From Exiguobacterium acetylicum (GTDB taxonomy: Bacteria; Bacillota; Bacilli; Exiguobacteriales; Exiguobacteriaceae): a stretch of 64,000 nt of DNA. The notes beneath the pieces are model-generated. The model was not told the origin of the DNA. It did not search any database and worked only from the letters and a program-made list of their open reading frames with translations. The translations under genes were made by a program, and so were the position numbers. The DNA is taken from the NCBI RefSeq assembly GCF_022170825.1, contig NZ_CP081878.1, forward strand, positions 2,382,001 through 2,446,000. The letters are read 5' to 3'. Below are positions 16,637 through 24,882 of this stretch, one piece after another (the first letter of the stretch is position 1; every line of letters starts with the position of its first letter).

Positions 16637-18841
16637 TTAACACGTCGCAATCGTCGTTGACAACGGAAGGACTTGAATCCTGTCGACACCTTTCAGAAGC
16701 GGGTCGACCGAGGCATCATCGCCTTGTACATGCACGTTCCAACGCGAATGATCCAGTGAGACTTCAACGATTTCGCGTGTCGTATTGTAGACGATGAGCG
16801 TTCGTTGCCATGCATCATACGAGTGGACCGCTCCGAGCTCGTAGGCGATGACTCCCGGACGTAAGTCGATGAAGTGAAGCAATTCTCGAATCTGATTCGC
16901 CCGATGCAACCGGAATCCACCATGCATTCTACGAATCTGCAAAATCGTCTTAATGTACGCTACGAGAGAGAGATGCTCGTCTCGGCGCTCCCAGTCCATT
17001 CGATTGATTTCATCCGGTGCATTATAGCTGTTTTCGACCCCTTGTTTCGTCCGCAAGAACTCTTGACCTGCATGAAGAAACGGAATTCCTTGCGCAAGCA
17101 AGGCAATCGTTTGAGCAAGACGGCTCATCCGTAATAACTGTTGTTCATCTGCCTCGGGACAAGATAATTTCAATTTATCGTACAACGTATGATTATCATG
17201 CGCCTCGACGTAATTGATCGAATAGGTAGGTTCCGGAAAACGACCGTGTGTTTGATTGTCGATATGAACACTTCCCGCGATCCCGTTTCGGACCTCCCCT
17301 TCCTTCCAACCGTCTCCCGCAACGAATCCTCGGTCGAATTCACTAAACGTCGATCCTTTCAACGCATCCCGGAAGACATCATTAAAATGGGAAATTCGAG
17401 GCATTTGTGCCGCCGAGGCACTCATCGCTTTTAGTCGCTCCGGCAATGCTGTCGCAAGATCCCAGCCTTCCCCGTACACAAGAATCGTCGGATCAATCGC
17501 GTCGAGTGCCGCGCGAACCTCATTCATCGTCTCAATATCATGAATGCCCATCAAATCAAATCGAAAGGCATCAATCCGGTAGACGCGAGCAAAGTACGTC
17601 AAACAGTCGACAATCAGTCGGCGCATCATGAATCGTTCAGATGCGGTATCATTTCCAACCCCCGTTCCATTCGAGAGTGTTCCGTCTACTTCATAACGGA
17701 AATAATAACCCGGAACGAGCTGTTCGAGTGAAGAACGCTCACGAACGAACACGTGGTTCATGACGACATCGAATGTGACACGAATGCCTGCTTCATGGAG
17801 TCGCTCTACCATTTCTGCATATTCTCGGACACGAACGAGCGGTTCCACCGAACTCGCGTAACTTCCAGCTAATCCGAACCACAGCATCGGATCGTATCCC
17901 CAGTTGTACGGTGTCCGCGTTCGCTCATCGGTCGTCTCAAAAAAGTGAACTGGCAAGAGTTGTAGATGAGTAATCCCAAGATCAAGAAGATAGTCGAGTC
18001 CCGTCGCATGATCACGCGGGGAGACCGTTCCTCGTTCCGTCATACCTGCGTATTGCCCAGGATGACTCGAACCGGCTGAACGGTCGATCGTGAAATCGCG
18101 AATGTTCGCTTCATAAATGACAGCGTCAGACGGTTTGACGAACAGAGGACGCGCGACGCGCTTCGGGAACCAATTGGAGATCGTTCGCTCGACGTCAGCG
18201 ATGACACCATATCGCCCATTCTCCGATATGACACTAGCGTATGGATCAACGACCTCGTATGTTCCAAGATACGTCGTCACTTCATACCGATACCAGCGCT
18301 CGGCAAGATTACGACTGAGCTCAAGATGATAGGCACCTTGCTCTTGTCGTTTCATATCGTGCCTTCCGAGCACCTGCTCTTCCTGATCGTACACGACACA
18401 CACGATCCGTTCTGCGACCGGTGACCAGACAGCAAATTGAAACGCACCCGCTTCTTCCCAGACACCTAACTTCCCTTCGTAACGATACTTACGCTCAAAC
18501 GCTTCCGTCCGCACTAACCGATCGGGAACGACACGGATCGACTTACCCGCTCCGAGCACCTCATACCGACATTCTAGCGCGACCGGTTCAAGAACGGTTA
18601 ATTCGTAAATCACCATTTGCTCCTCACGATGCGTTTCGGTCTGTTGGATCGCAAGTGACTCTCCATCACATTCAAGCGACCAGTGGATGGACGGATTGCC
18701 TTCGACCTCGACCCGGATGCTTTGAAAAGATAGGAATTCTGCCCGCGCCACCGGTATCACAACCTCTTGATTCGTCATCTTTTTCGCAACGACAACGCCG
18801 TCGCTCCCTCCCCTACTCTTGAATTCGAAACTGTCCCTCAC
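16637..18841 (-). CDS. pulA: Type I pullulanase (intracellular)
   Basis: 734 residues as read from a GTG at 18841; the first ATG is at 18778 (residue 22), 27 bases after a GGGGAGGG stretch, so the start is uncertain by 21 residues. Hydrolyses alpha-1,6 branches of glycogen/pullulan-type glucans. N-terminal CBM48-like beta domain, then GH13 barrel: NWGYDP (YNWGYDP type I signature), VTFDVVMNHVF, IDAFRFDLMGIHD (nucleophile Asp), VYGEGWD (acid Glu), VEAHDNHTLYD (third Asp). No signal peptide, so cytoplasmic like AmyX. The 5' end overlaps the stop of the NERD-like gene by 29 bases if the GTG is used. Confidence 0.93.
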   Translation of the reverse strand: MRDSFEFKSRGGSDGVVVAKKMTNQEVVIPVARAEFLSFQSIRVEVEGNPSIHWSLECDGESLAIQQTETHREEQMVIYELTVLEPVALECRYEVLGAGKSIRVVPDRLVRTEAFERKYRYEGKLGVWEEAGAFQFAVWSPVAERIVCVVYDQEEQVLGRHDMKRQEQGAYHLELSRNLAERWYRYEVTTYLGTYEVVDPYASVISENGRYGVIADVERTISNWFPKRVARPLFVKPSDAVIYEANIRDFTIDRSAGSSHPGQYAGMTERGTVSPRDHATGLDYLLDLGITHLQLLPVHFFETTDERTRTPYNWGYDPMLWFGLAGSYASSVEPLVRVREYAEMVERLHEAGIRVTFDVVMNHVFVRERSSLEQLVPGYYFRYEVDGTLSNGTGVGNDTASERFMMRRLIVDCLTYFARVYRIDAFRFDLMGIHDIETMNEVRAALDAIDPTILVYGEGWDLATALPERLKAMSASAAQMPRISHFNDVFRDALKGSTFSEFDRGFVAGDGWKEGEVRNGIAGSVHIDNQTHGRFPEPTYSINYVEAHDNHTLYDKLKLSCPEADEQQLLRMSRLAQTIALLAQGIPFLHAGQEFLRTKQGVENSYNAPDEINRMDWERRDEHLSLVAYIKTILQIRRMHGGFRLHRANQIRELLHFIDLRPGVIAYELGAVHSYDAWQRTLIVYNTTREIVEVSLDHSRWNVHVQGDDASVDPLLKGVDRIQVLPLSTTIATC

Positions 18842-19688
18842 TTTGAATCGCCATATGAAACGGAATTGATACCGTTTCTTTTAGGATTTTTTCACACACA
18901 CGCATCTGGTACGCTTTTGTATGTGTCGCTTTCGCATTCATCCGTTGCACCCAGTTAGGAAACTCGACTTTACTGACATAAGTCGTCGTCGTCTCTTTCG
19001 GAATGTGATCAAAATAACCTGAAGGAGCTAGGATGACGCGTTCGATTGGTAAGACATAATCTCGCCCGAGCACGACACGAAGAATATCTTCCGTCCGTTT
19101 TAAACCGATGTTCGGATTCAAGATTTGTTTCGGAGATGCCTTGAACGGTTGCTCTCGCCATAATTTGTCTCGCCGGATGTGGTAGATACTTTCATCACCA
19201 TCGAGCCACTCCATAATATAAATCGCAGACGGACCGACAATGAATGGACTCAATTCGACTTCCCCGACTTGATATTGAATGACAGCGCGATAAAACATCG
19301 CATATTGTTCATTTAATAGATGTAGCATCTGATAGAAGTCTAAATGGCGTTTCAAGGGAATCCGCCAAATCTCATCTTCACCTGCTCCACCAGTAACGTT
19401 CAATAATTTTTGTAACTCTAGACGTTTTTTGTACCATTTATCAAATGCTCTTCGAGATAATTGTTTACCTGGAAGTTGAATGACTTCAGTTTTTTTCATT
19501 ACTTGCCACCACTTTTTCGGACGGATGAGCGTCTCACCAGGAAACAACTCTCCCGCCTCCCACCTGCGATAGACGTGGGCATAATCGAGTGCCTGATGTT
19601 CACCGAATCGCTTCGTCATCTCTAGCGGATTTTTTTCAAATCGACTATCTAAGTCATATAGTTTCATCAAGATTGCGATGGGGATCAC
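18813..19688 (-). CDS. NERD-like (nuclease-related) domain protein, YtlQ position
   Basis: 291 residues from a GTG at 19688 (AGAGGA five bases upstream), one base after the preceding gene; an ATG at residue 8 is an alternative. The middle (GAGEDEIWRIPLKRHL, then FYRAVIQYQVGEVELSPFIVGPSAIYIMEWLDG in two parts) has the shape of a NERD domain, but the usual catalytic E-x-K after the strand is replaced by EWLDG, so nuclease activity is doubtful. In Bacillus subtilis ytlQ lies between the pullulanase and 2'-5' ligase genes, as here. Function unknown. Confidence 0.65.
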   Translation of the reverse strand: MIPIAILMKLYDLDSRFEKNPLEMTKRFGEHQALDYAHVYRRWEAGELFPGETLIRPKKWWQVMKKTEVIQLPGKQLSRRAFDKWYKKRLELQKLLNVTGGAGEDEIWRIPLKRHLDFYQMLHLLNEQYAMFYRAVIQYQVGEVELSPFIVGPSAIYIMEWLDGDESIYHIRRDKLWREQPFKASPKQILNPNIGLKRTEDILRVVLGRDYVLPIERVILAPSGYFDHIPKETTTTYVSKVEFPNWVQRMNAKATHTKAYQMRVCEKILKETVSIPFHMAIQSEGQFRIQE

Positions 19689-19689
19689 C

Positions 19690-20208
19690 TCATTCCTCTT
19701 TACCTAGACGAATCCGGTAAACCGGTTCATATCGTGGCGAATTACTTGGTCGTACTTCAAATAGAACGAGTTCACGAACCGTCCATTCCACTAGTTGTAT
19801 TGGGCTCATCGCCCATTCATCTGCCTCAGCACGCCACTTCTTCGCAATCGTGACATGCGGAACGAATGGTTTAGTCGCATGTGGATCAATTTGATTTACT
19901 AATTGATTCAAGTCCTCCGATTCTGTTCCGAACCCAACGACGCGCGGTCGTTCGGCTCGACCAAACATGATCAAGCGATCAAATCGAAGTACGAATGGTT
20001 CGACGGTCCGCGCGATTTTCTGCAACTGCTGTTCCCACGACTGTCGTTCTTCTTGCTGCAATGGTCCAAAAAAACGAAGCGTCAGATGGTACTCTTCTTG
20101 TGTGTAGACGTTTCGAAAATAATCAGATAAAGATAATCGTCCAGCAAGCTTCGCTAACTCTTCGGAAGGAATCGGCAAGGCGACGAAAAAGTGTCGTTCT
20201 TGTCTCAT
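19690..20208 (-). CDS. thpR: RNA 2',3'-cyclic phosphodiesterase (2'-5' RNA ligase family)
   Basis: 172 residues from the ATG at 20208, eleven bases after GGAG; a GTG at 20220 overlaps that site and the stop of the MFS gene. Two HxTx motifs that define the family are present: YHLTLRFFG near residue 40 and FVPHVTIAKKW near residue 138. Enzymes of this family hydrolyse 2',3'-cyclic phosphates and can ligate 2'-5' linkages in vitro; the physiological substrate is unknown. Closely packed with both neighbours, suggesting one operon with the MFS permease and the NERD-like gene. Confidence 0.9.
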   Translation of the reverse strand: MRQERHFFVALPIPSEELAKLAGRLSLSDYFRNVYTQEEYHLTLRFFGPLQQEERQSWEQQLQKIARTVEPFVLRFDRLIMFGRAERPRVVGFGTESEDLNQLVNQIDPHATKPFVPHVTIAKKWRAEADEWAMSPIQLVEWTVRELVLFEVRPSNSPRYEPVYRIRLGKEE

Positions 20209-20216
20209 CGTAGTGT

Positions 20217-21365
20217 TCACTCCTTCATACGACCACTGATACCATATAGAATGGCACCGAGGATACTACTACTTGTATATACCCAAAAGACGTTATAGAT
20301 TGTACTTTCCTCAAGTACAAAACCACTCATCAGATTGAACAATGCTGTCGCGAGTCCCGTCGTCGTTGCCATGTATGTACTGACGGCTGTCGCGACCATC
20401 GTTTGTGGAACGAGTGACCGGACATAATCTAGAGCAACAGGTATTAGCAGACCCACAATCATTCCTTGCATTGCCGATAATATCCAGAGCATGACAATCG
20501 GAAGTTCTAACGCAATCATCGCTGTCCGAACAGCTGATAATAAGGAAACGAATACAAGGACTGGAATCGCTCCAAATCGCAACAAGAGACGCGATGCAAT
20601 ACGCATGAACGGGATTTCGCACAGAACGGCGACAAAGAACAAGGTTCCAACAAGCGCCGTCGTCTCTCCACGTATCGTCACGTAGCTACCAAAGTAATAG
20701 TTATTGGCAAAAATCGGTCCAAAAATCAAACTCCCACCTGCTAAGAACAACAAGAAGCGCCGATTCGAAAATAGTTGTTTTAACGGTACTTGTTGTTGAT
20801 GTGAAACATGGACACTGCCTGTCTCTTCAATACCAATTAACACAAGGAAACCAAGAACCCATGCTGCACCAGTTGCGTAAAAAATCAGATCGAGTCCGCC
20901 ACCCTCGGTGATTTGACCAAGAACGAAGACTGCTAAAGCAAAACCTGCTGATCCGAATAGACGCAAGGCACCGTAATCCACTTTTCGCTTTCGCGTATAC
21001 TCAATCGCTAACGTATCGACGAGCGGAATATGGGCGCACTGGAACAACGCCCAGACACAAGAAATCAATAGCAACAGTAGATAAGCAGATGTTAACAAGT
21101 AACTTAATGTAAAGATTCCGGCTGCGAGCATCGCGACGAGCAACAGCCGTTTTGGCTTCCCTAGTCGATCTGCTGCGATTCCCCAAACTGGCTGGAGGAA
21201 AATCGATAGAATCGGTCCGATCGCGACGATCGTCCCGATTTCTGAAGCTGACAGTCCGAAGGCATCATTCGAGAAATAAAGCGCGAGATAGGGAATGAGT
21301 GCTCCCTGCCCAAAGAAAATAAAGAAATATAACGCTTGGAAATGATAAGTTTGACGATTTTTCAC
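20217..21365 (-). CDS. MFS transporter (MFS_1_like)
   Basis: 382 residues from a GTG at 21365 with AAAGGA eight bases upstream. The longer frame to 21422 would run through a terminator-like hairpin (GATCCCCCGCATC...GATGGGGGGAT, about 21388-21420) and is rejected. Twelve hydrophobic helices; N-terminal YHFQALYFFIFFGQGALIPYLALYF and WGIAADRLGKPKRLL (the loop 2-3 motif DRxGxxK). This resembles the nucleoside/proton symporter-like MFS group. Substrate unknown. Confidence 0.85.
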   Translation of the reverse strand: MKNRQTYHFQALYFFIFFGQGALIPYLALYFSNDAFGLSASEIGTIVAIGPILSIFLQPVWGIAADRLGKPKRLLLVAMLAAGIFTLSYLLTSAYLLLLLISCVWALFQCAHIPLVDTLAIEYTRKRKVDYGALRLFGSAGFALAVFVLGQITEGGGLDLIFYATGAAWVLGFLVLIGIEETGSVHVSHQQQVPLKQLFSNRRFLLFLAGGSLIFGPIFANNYYFGSYVTIRGETTALVGTLFFVAVLCEIPFMRIASRLLLRFGAIPVLVFVSLLSAVRTAMIALELPIVMLWILSAMQGMIVGLLIPVALDYVRSLVPQTMVATAVSTYMATTTGLATALFNLMSGFVLEESTIYNVFWVYTSSSILGAILYGISGRMKE

Positions 21366-21387
21366 ACGGAACTTCCTTTCAAGAAGC

Positions 21388-21420
21388 AATCCCCCCATCT
21401 TCACGATGCGGGGGATCATC
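21388..21420 (-). terminator. Hairpin between pepV and the MFS gene
   Basis: ATCCCCCGCATC-gtga-AGATGGGGGGAT on the minus strand, ten bases after the pepV stop. T content after it is modest (TTGCTTCTT), so it may be a weak terminator. Confidence 0.6.
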
Positions 21421-21425
21421 AATCA

Positions 21426-22823
21426 TTATTTTGCGAGCTCATAAATCGCTTCTGCATAGATTGCGACAGCAAGTAACAATTCATCAAAATCAACATACTC
21501 ATCAACTTGGTGTGCGACTTCAGGACCACCTGGGAAGACTGGACCAAACGCAACGCCCGCTGTCAACGAACGCGCATATGTGCCACCACCAATCGCAATC
21601 AAATCCGCTGACTGGTTCGTATGGCGCTCATAGACGGCACTTAGCGTCTTGATTAATTCATGATTCGGATCGACATGGTGCGGTGTCATATGCGTCCGCG
21701 TCTGCAACTCAAAACCGTATCCTGCCGCAGCTTCTTTAATGATTTGCAAGCGTTCTGTGAAGTCTGCTGTGTAAGGATAACGGATATTGATCGACGCCGT
21801 TCCTTGTTCTTCTGCGTAACGGAAGACGCCACCATTGATCGTCAAATCACCTGTTTCGTCTGAAGCAGCAACACCAATCGCTACGCCGCGAGAATCACGG
21901 AACATATGCGTCACGAGCTGGATATAACGACGACCGTTATAATCTAAGTGAAGCGTATTGAGGAAACGAGCTAAATGTAAGGCAGCATTTTTTCCGTTAT
22001 CCGGCTCCATCGCATGCGCTGCGACACCATTGACGTCAAGAATGAGACCTTCCGCTTCTTGCTTGACTGTTCCCGTTAAACCTTGTTCTTCGAGATAGGC
22101 ATGGAAATCCGTTTCAAGCGTCCCCACTTCAACGACACGAAGAAGCGCTTGGGCATGTCCAGGTACCATGTTCGGACGTTCGCCACCTTCAAAACGGACG
22201 AGATGATAGCCTGTATCAGATGTCCGCGCTGGTTTTCCTTGAATCAACAACCCGTCATAGAGTCCTTTTTCCGCATTGATGATCGGGAAGTCCGCATCTG
22301 GTGCAAATCCGAGCGTTGGCATCTCTTCATGTTTGAAGTAATGATTGACACAACGCCATTCACTCTCTTCATCTCCTCCGGCAATTAGTCGGATACGTTT
22401 TGATAGTGGTAACCCAAGTTCTTTGACGATCTTCAAAGCATAATACGCTGCCATCGTCGGTCCTTTATCATCAATCGCTCCACGAGCATATAATTTCCCA
22501 TCAACAAGTGTCGGATTGAACGGACCGTATGTCCAGTGATCGCCACCAGCTGGTACGACGTCTAGATGACAGAGAATACCGAGTAACTCTTCCCCTTGCC
22601 CATACTCCAAATGTCCTGCGTATCCGTCGACATTTTTTGTCTTGAATCCATCGCGTTCCCCTGTTGCGAGCATCCAATCAAGTGCGCGTTTGACTTCTTG
22701 ACCAAACGGTGCGCCCTCTTCAATCGTTGATTCATCGAGCACACTCGGAATCCGCAATAGTTCTTTTAAATCTTCTAATAAGTCCTCACGACGTGCGAGT
22801 ACTTCTTCTTTCCAATTCACCAT
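21426..22823 (-). CDS. pepV: Dipeptidase PepV (M20 family)
   Basis: 465 residues from the ATG at 22823 with AAGGAG eight bases upstream. Di-zinc cytoplasmic dipeptidase with broad specificity. Motifs: LLGILCHLDVVPAG (His/Asp), ARGAIDDKGPTMAAYYAL (bridging Asp), LIAGGDEESEWRCVNHYF (catalytic Glu pair), FAPDADFPIINAEKG (Asp ligand), and a C-terminal GGTYARSL plus FGPVFPGGPEVAHQVDEY (His ligand). This is the YtjP protein of Bacillus. TATACT at 22875-22880 (minus strand) is a likely -10. Confidence 0.95.
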   Translation of the reverse strand: MVNWKEEVLARREDLLEDLKELLRIPSVLDESTIEEGAPFGQEVKRALDWMLATGERDGFKTKNVDGYAGHLEYGQGEELLGILCHLDVVPAGGDHWTYGPFNPTLVDGKLYARGAIDDKGPTMAAYYALKIVKELGLPLSKRIRLIAGGDEESEWRCVNHYFKHEEMPTLGFAPDADFPIINAEKGLYDGLLIQGKPARTSDTGYHLVRFEGGERPNMVPGHAQALLRVVEVGTLETDFHAYLEEQGLTGTVKQEAEGLILDVNGVAAHAMEPDNGKNAALHLARFLNTLHLDYNGRRYIQLVTHMFRDSRGVAIGVAASDETGDLTINGGVFRYAEEQGTASINIRYPYTADFTERLQIIKEAAAGYGFELQTRTHMTPHHVDPNHELIKTLSAVYERHTNQSADLIAIGGGTYARSLTAGVAFGPVFPGGPEVAHQVDEYVDFDELLLAVAIYAEAIYELAK

Positions 22824-23142
22824 CTGATTTCGCTCCTTCATTCTGGTTTGGATTCGTTTCCTATACACCTTCCTAGTATAGCGAATATTCGTTCAGATAC
22901 GAACATCCAAATTCTGTTTTCTTATCTTTTCTTCTAAATGACGAACGTTCCAAATAAAAAAAACTATAATTATCGACTTTACAAACCATTTGATTATGTT
23001 TTTTCTGCAAACGTTCGGTTAAATCACTTGCAATTTAACATCAAAACGTTATACTAAAGGCGAAACAACTGGATATTGCATTGTCTTTTGTCACCCGAAG
23101 CTTTAGAACACTATTCTATCCATTGGGGGAGTGGTTATACCA
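22824..23142. other. Divergent intergenic region pepV / ytzE
   Basis: 319 bases without a gene. It carries the pepV -10 (TATACT read on minus, 22875-22880) and a plus-strand promoter for ytzE, TTGCAA (23029-23034), 16 bases, TATACT (23051-23056). Several GAAC/GTTC half sites (22890-22960) give partial palindromes but not a LexA box. The rest is AT-rich with no further structure that I can support. Confidence 0.5.
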
Positions 23143-23361
23143 ATGAAAGATTCTACAGACCGTATGTTGACCCGGATTAAATCGATTTATCTCTACATCC
23201 AAGAGAACGGAGCTACTACGACAGCAGAGTTGGTTGAAGAGTTTGGCATCACTTCAAGGACCGTCCAGCGGGATTTGAACGTGCTTGAATACAACAATCT
23301 CATTGTGAGCCCTCGACGCGGTACATGGACGTCGAGCAAGAAACAAAAGCAAGCGGGTTGA
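23143..23361 (+). CDS. ytzE: DeoR-type HTH protein (YtzE-like)
   Basis: 72 residues from the ATG at 23143 (GGGGGAG eleven bases upstream; a GTG at 23131 overlaps that site). Consists of a single DeoR-family winged helix: RIKSIYLYIQENGATTTAELVEEF followed by GITSRTVQRDLNVLEYNNLI, with no effector-sensing domain. Full-length DeoR regulators are about 250 residues, so this is a stand-alone DNA-binding module as in Bacillus YtzE. Targets unknown. Confidence 0.85.
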   Translation: MKDSTDRMLTRIKSIYLYIQENGATTTAELVEEFGITSRTVQRDLNVLEYNNLIVSPRRGTWTSSKKQKQAG

Positions 23362-23389
23362 TCCACTGTTTCACTCTATTTATCTTTCG

Positions 23390-23417
23390 ATGACGCGATT
23401 CTTCGCGTCTTTTTTTG
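23390..23417 (+). terminator. Terminator after ytzE
   Basis: GACGCGA-ttct-TCGCGTC followed by a T run. Confidence 0.85.
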
Positions 23418-23442
23418 TTATCTTTTTTAAAACGTGGGGTAT
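23417..23442 (+). promoter_or_regulatory. Possible SigB-type promoter before the SDR gene
   Basis: GTTATC (23417-23422), 14 bases, GGGTAT (23437-23442). The -10 matches the SigB consensus GGGTAT exactly and the spacing fits, but the -35 matches GTTTAA only in GTT. It overlaps the ytzE terminator tail and lies 28 bases before the start codon. Confidence 0.35.
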
Positions 23443-23469
23443 AGCTATTGGGAGAAGGAGTTGAGGAGA

Positions 23470-24102
23470 ATGAATATTTTAATCATTGGAGCAAACGGAA
23501 CAACTGGACGAAAGATGGTCGAATTGATTGCTAAACAAGGCGATCATCAAGCAATTGCTGTCGTACGGGAAGAAAATCAAATCAACGATTTGATCGCACT
23601 CGGTGCATCAGAAGTCAGACTTGGGGATTTGACGAAGGATGTTAGTGGTGTCGTCAGTAATGCGGACGTTGTCATCTTTGCAGCCGGCGCTGGTGGTGCA
23701 TCTGACGAATTGACGCGAGCAGTTGATAAGGAAGGTGCGATTAAAGTAATCGATGCTGCAAAAGCAAACGGGATCGATCGTTTCTTGATGCTCAGTTCGG
23801 TCGGCACAGAAGAACCAAAAGGCGAACTAAAAGTATACCTCGAATCAAAAGCAGCAGCTGACGCACACCTACAAGAGAGTGGACTCGACTATACAATCGT
23901 CCGTCCTGGTCCACTCAGCTATGATGACCCAGTAGGTACAGTCGAAACAAAAGAACATTTCGATTCGTACGAAGACCGTAAAGTCTCTCGTGATGATGTG
24001 GCGGCACTATTCGTACACTTGATTGATCAACCAACCCAATCTCGTGTATTCGAAGTACTCAGTGGTCCTTATCCAATCGCAGAAGCATTGCGTAATCAAT
24101 AA
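23470..24102 (+). CDS. NAD(P)-binding SDR-like protein (YhfK type)
   Basis: 210 residues from ATG 23470; AAGGAG lies nine bases upstream. Atypical short-chain dehydrogenase/NmrA-like Rossmann protein: MNILIIGANGTTGRKMVEL (GxxGxxG), DVVIFAAGAGG, RFLMLSSVGTEEP, ESKAAADAHLQESGLDYTIVRPG in two parts, matching YhfK proteins. Substrate unknown; cytoplasmic. The gene is monocistronic with a strong terminator, and a SigB-like -10 upstream suggests stress control (inference). Confidence 0.85.
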   Translation: MNILIIGANGTTGRKMVELIAKQGDHQAIAVVREENQINDLIALGASEVRLGDLTKDVSGVVSNADVVIFAAGAGGASDELTRAVDKEGAIKVIDAAKANGIDRFLMLSSVGTEEPKGELKVYLESKAAADAHLQESGLDYTIVRPGPLSYDDPVGTVETKEHFDSYEDRKVSRDDVAALFVHLIDQPTQSRVFEVLSGPYPIAEALRNQ

Positions 24103-24116
24103 GTGACGCCCATAAC

Positions 24117-24154
24117 AAAAGGCGATGGAATGTATGCTCATTCCATCGCCTTTT
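24117..24154. terminator. Bidirectional terminator
   Basis: AAAAGGCGATGGAATG (24117-24132) and CATTCCATCGCCTTTT (24139-24154) form a perfect 16-base stem between the convergent SDR and rsuA genes. Confidence 0.92.
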
Positions 24155-24162
24155 CGTTTTGC

Positions 24163-24882
24163 TTATTCAGGTTGCCAATCAAATAACGACAGTTCGTCTT
24201 GTGTCAATTCACGGTAATCCCCGAGTGCAAGTGCCGGGTCGAGTTCTAAACGACCGATTGAACGTCGCTTCAAGAACGTGACCTCTTTCCCGAGCGCAAG
24301 CATCATCCGCTTGACTTGGTGGAACTTCCCTTCTGTAATCGTCAATTCAAGTGTTGAATCTGTCTCCGTCGTTGATAAGATGACGAGTTTACCCGGTTTA
24401 GCTTGGTAGCCATCTTCTAACGTGACGCCTGCCGCAATCGCCTCGACGTCCTCTTGCGTCAACACACCTGTCACTTCCGCGTAATACGTTTTTTCGACGT
24501 GCTTCTTCGGTGACATCAAAGCATGATTGAACGATCCATCGTTCGTGAGTAACAACAATCCCTCTGTGTCTTTATCGAGTCGTCCGACCGGAAACGGTTT
24601 GAAATATGTTACGTCTTCAAACAACAGATCGATGACCGTCTCATCCCGTTTATCCTCCGTAGCACTGATGACTCCTGGTGGTTTATTCATCATCAAGTAG
24701 ATGTATTTTTGATACGTGACCGGTTCACCGTACATCAAGACATGTTGTGTCTCGACATCGACATGTTGTTTGGGATCGCGAACGATCTCACCATCGACTT
24801 GAATTGCCCCTGCTTTTAGCAAAAGTTTTACTTCTTTTCGGGAGCCTGCCCCCATGTTGGATAATAATTTATCTAGACGCAT
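24163..24882 (-). CDS. rsuA: RsuA-family 16S rRNA pseudouridine synthase
   Basis: 239 residues. N-terminal S4 domain (MRLDKLLSNMGAGSRKEVKLLLKAGAIQVDG in two parts) and catalytic domain with the signature FPVGRLDKDTEGLLLLTNDG, where the Asp is the catalytic residue, and GKFHQVKRMMLALG. Members modify U516 of 16S rRNA. Corresponds to the ytzG/rsuA gene beside ytgP in Bacillus subtilis. The start overlaps the end of ytgP by 14 bases, so the two are translationally linked. Confidence 0.92.
   Translation of the reverse strand: MRLDKLLSNMGAGSRKEVKLLLKAGAIQVDGEIVRDPKQHVDVETQHVLMYGEPVTYQKYIYLMMNKPPGVISATEDKRDETVIDLLFEDVTYFKPFPVGRLDKDTEGLLLLTNDGSFNHALMSPKKHVEKTYYAEVTGVLTQEDVEAIAAGVTLEDGYQAKPGKLVILSTTETDSTLELTITEGKFHQVKRMMLALGKEVTFLKRRSIGRLELDPALALGDYRELTQDELSLFDWQPE

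Noticed and set aside
22885-22960. GAAC/GTTC half sites resembling a LexA box
   Set aside because: Spacing between halves is not the four bases required for CGAAC-N4-GTTCG.
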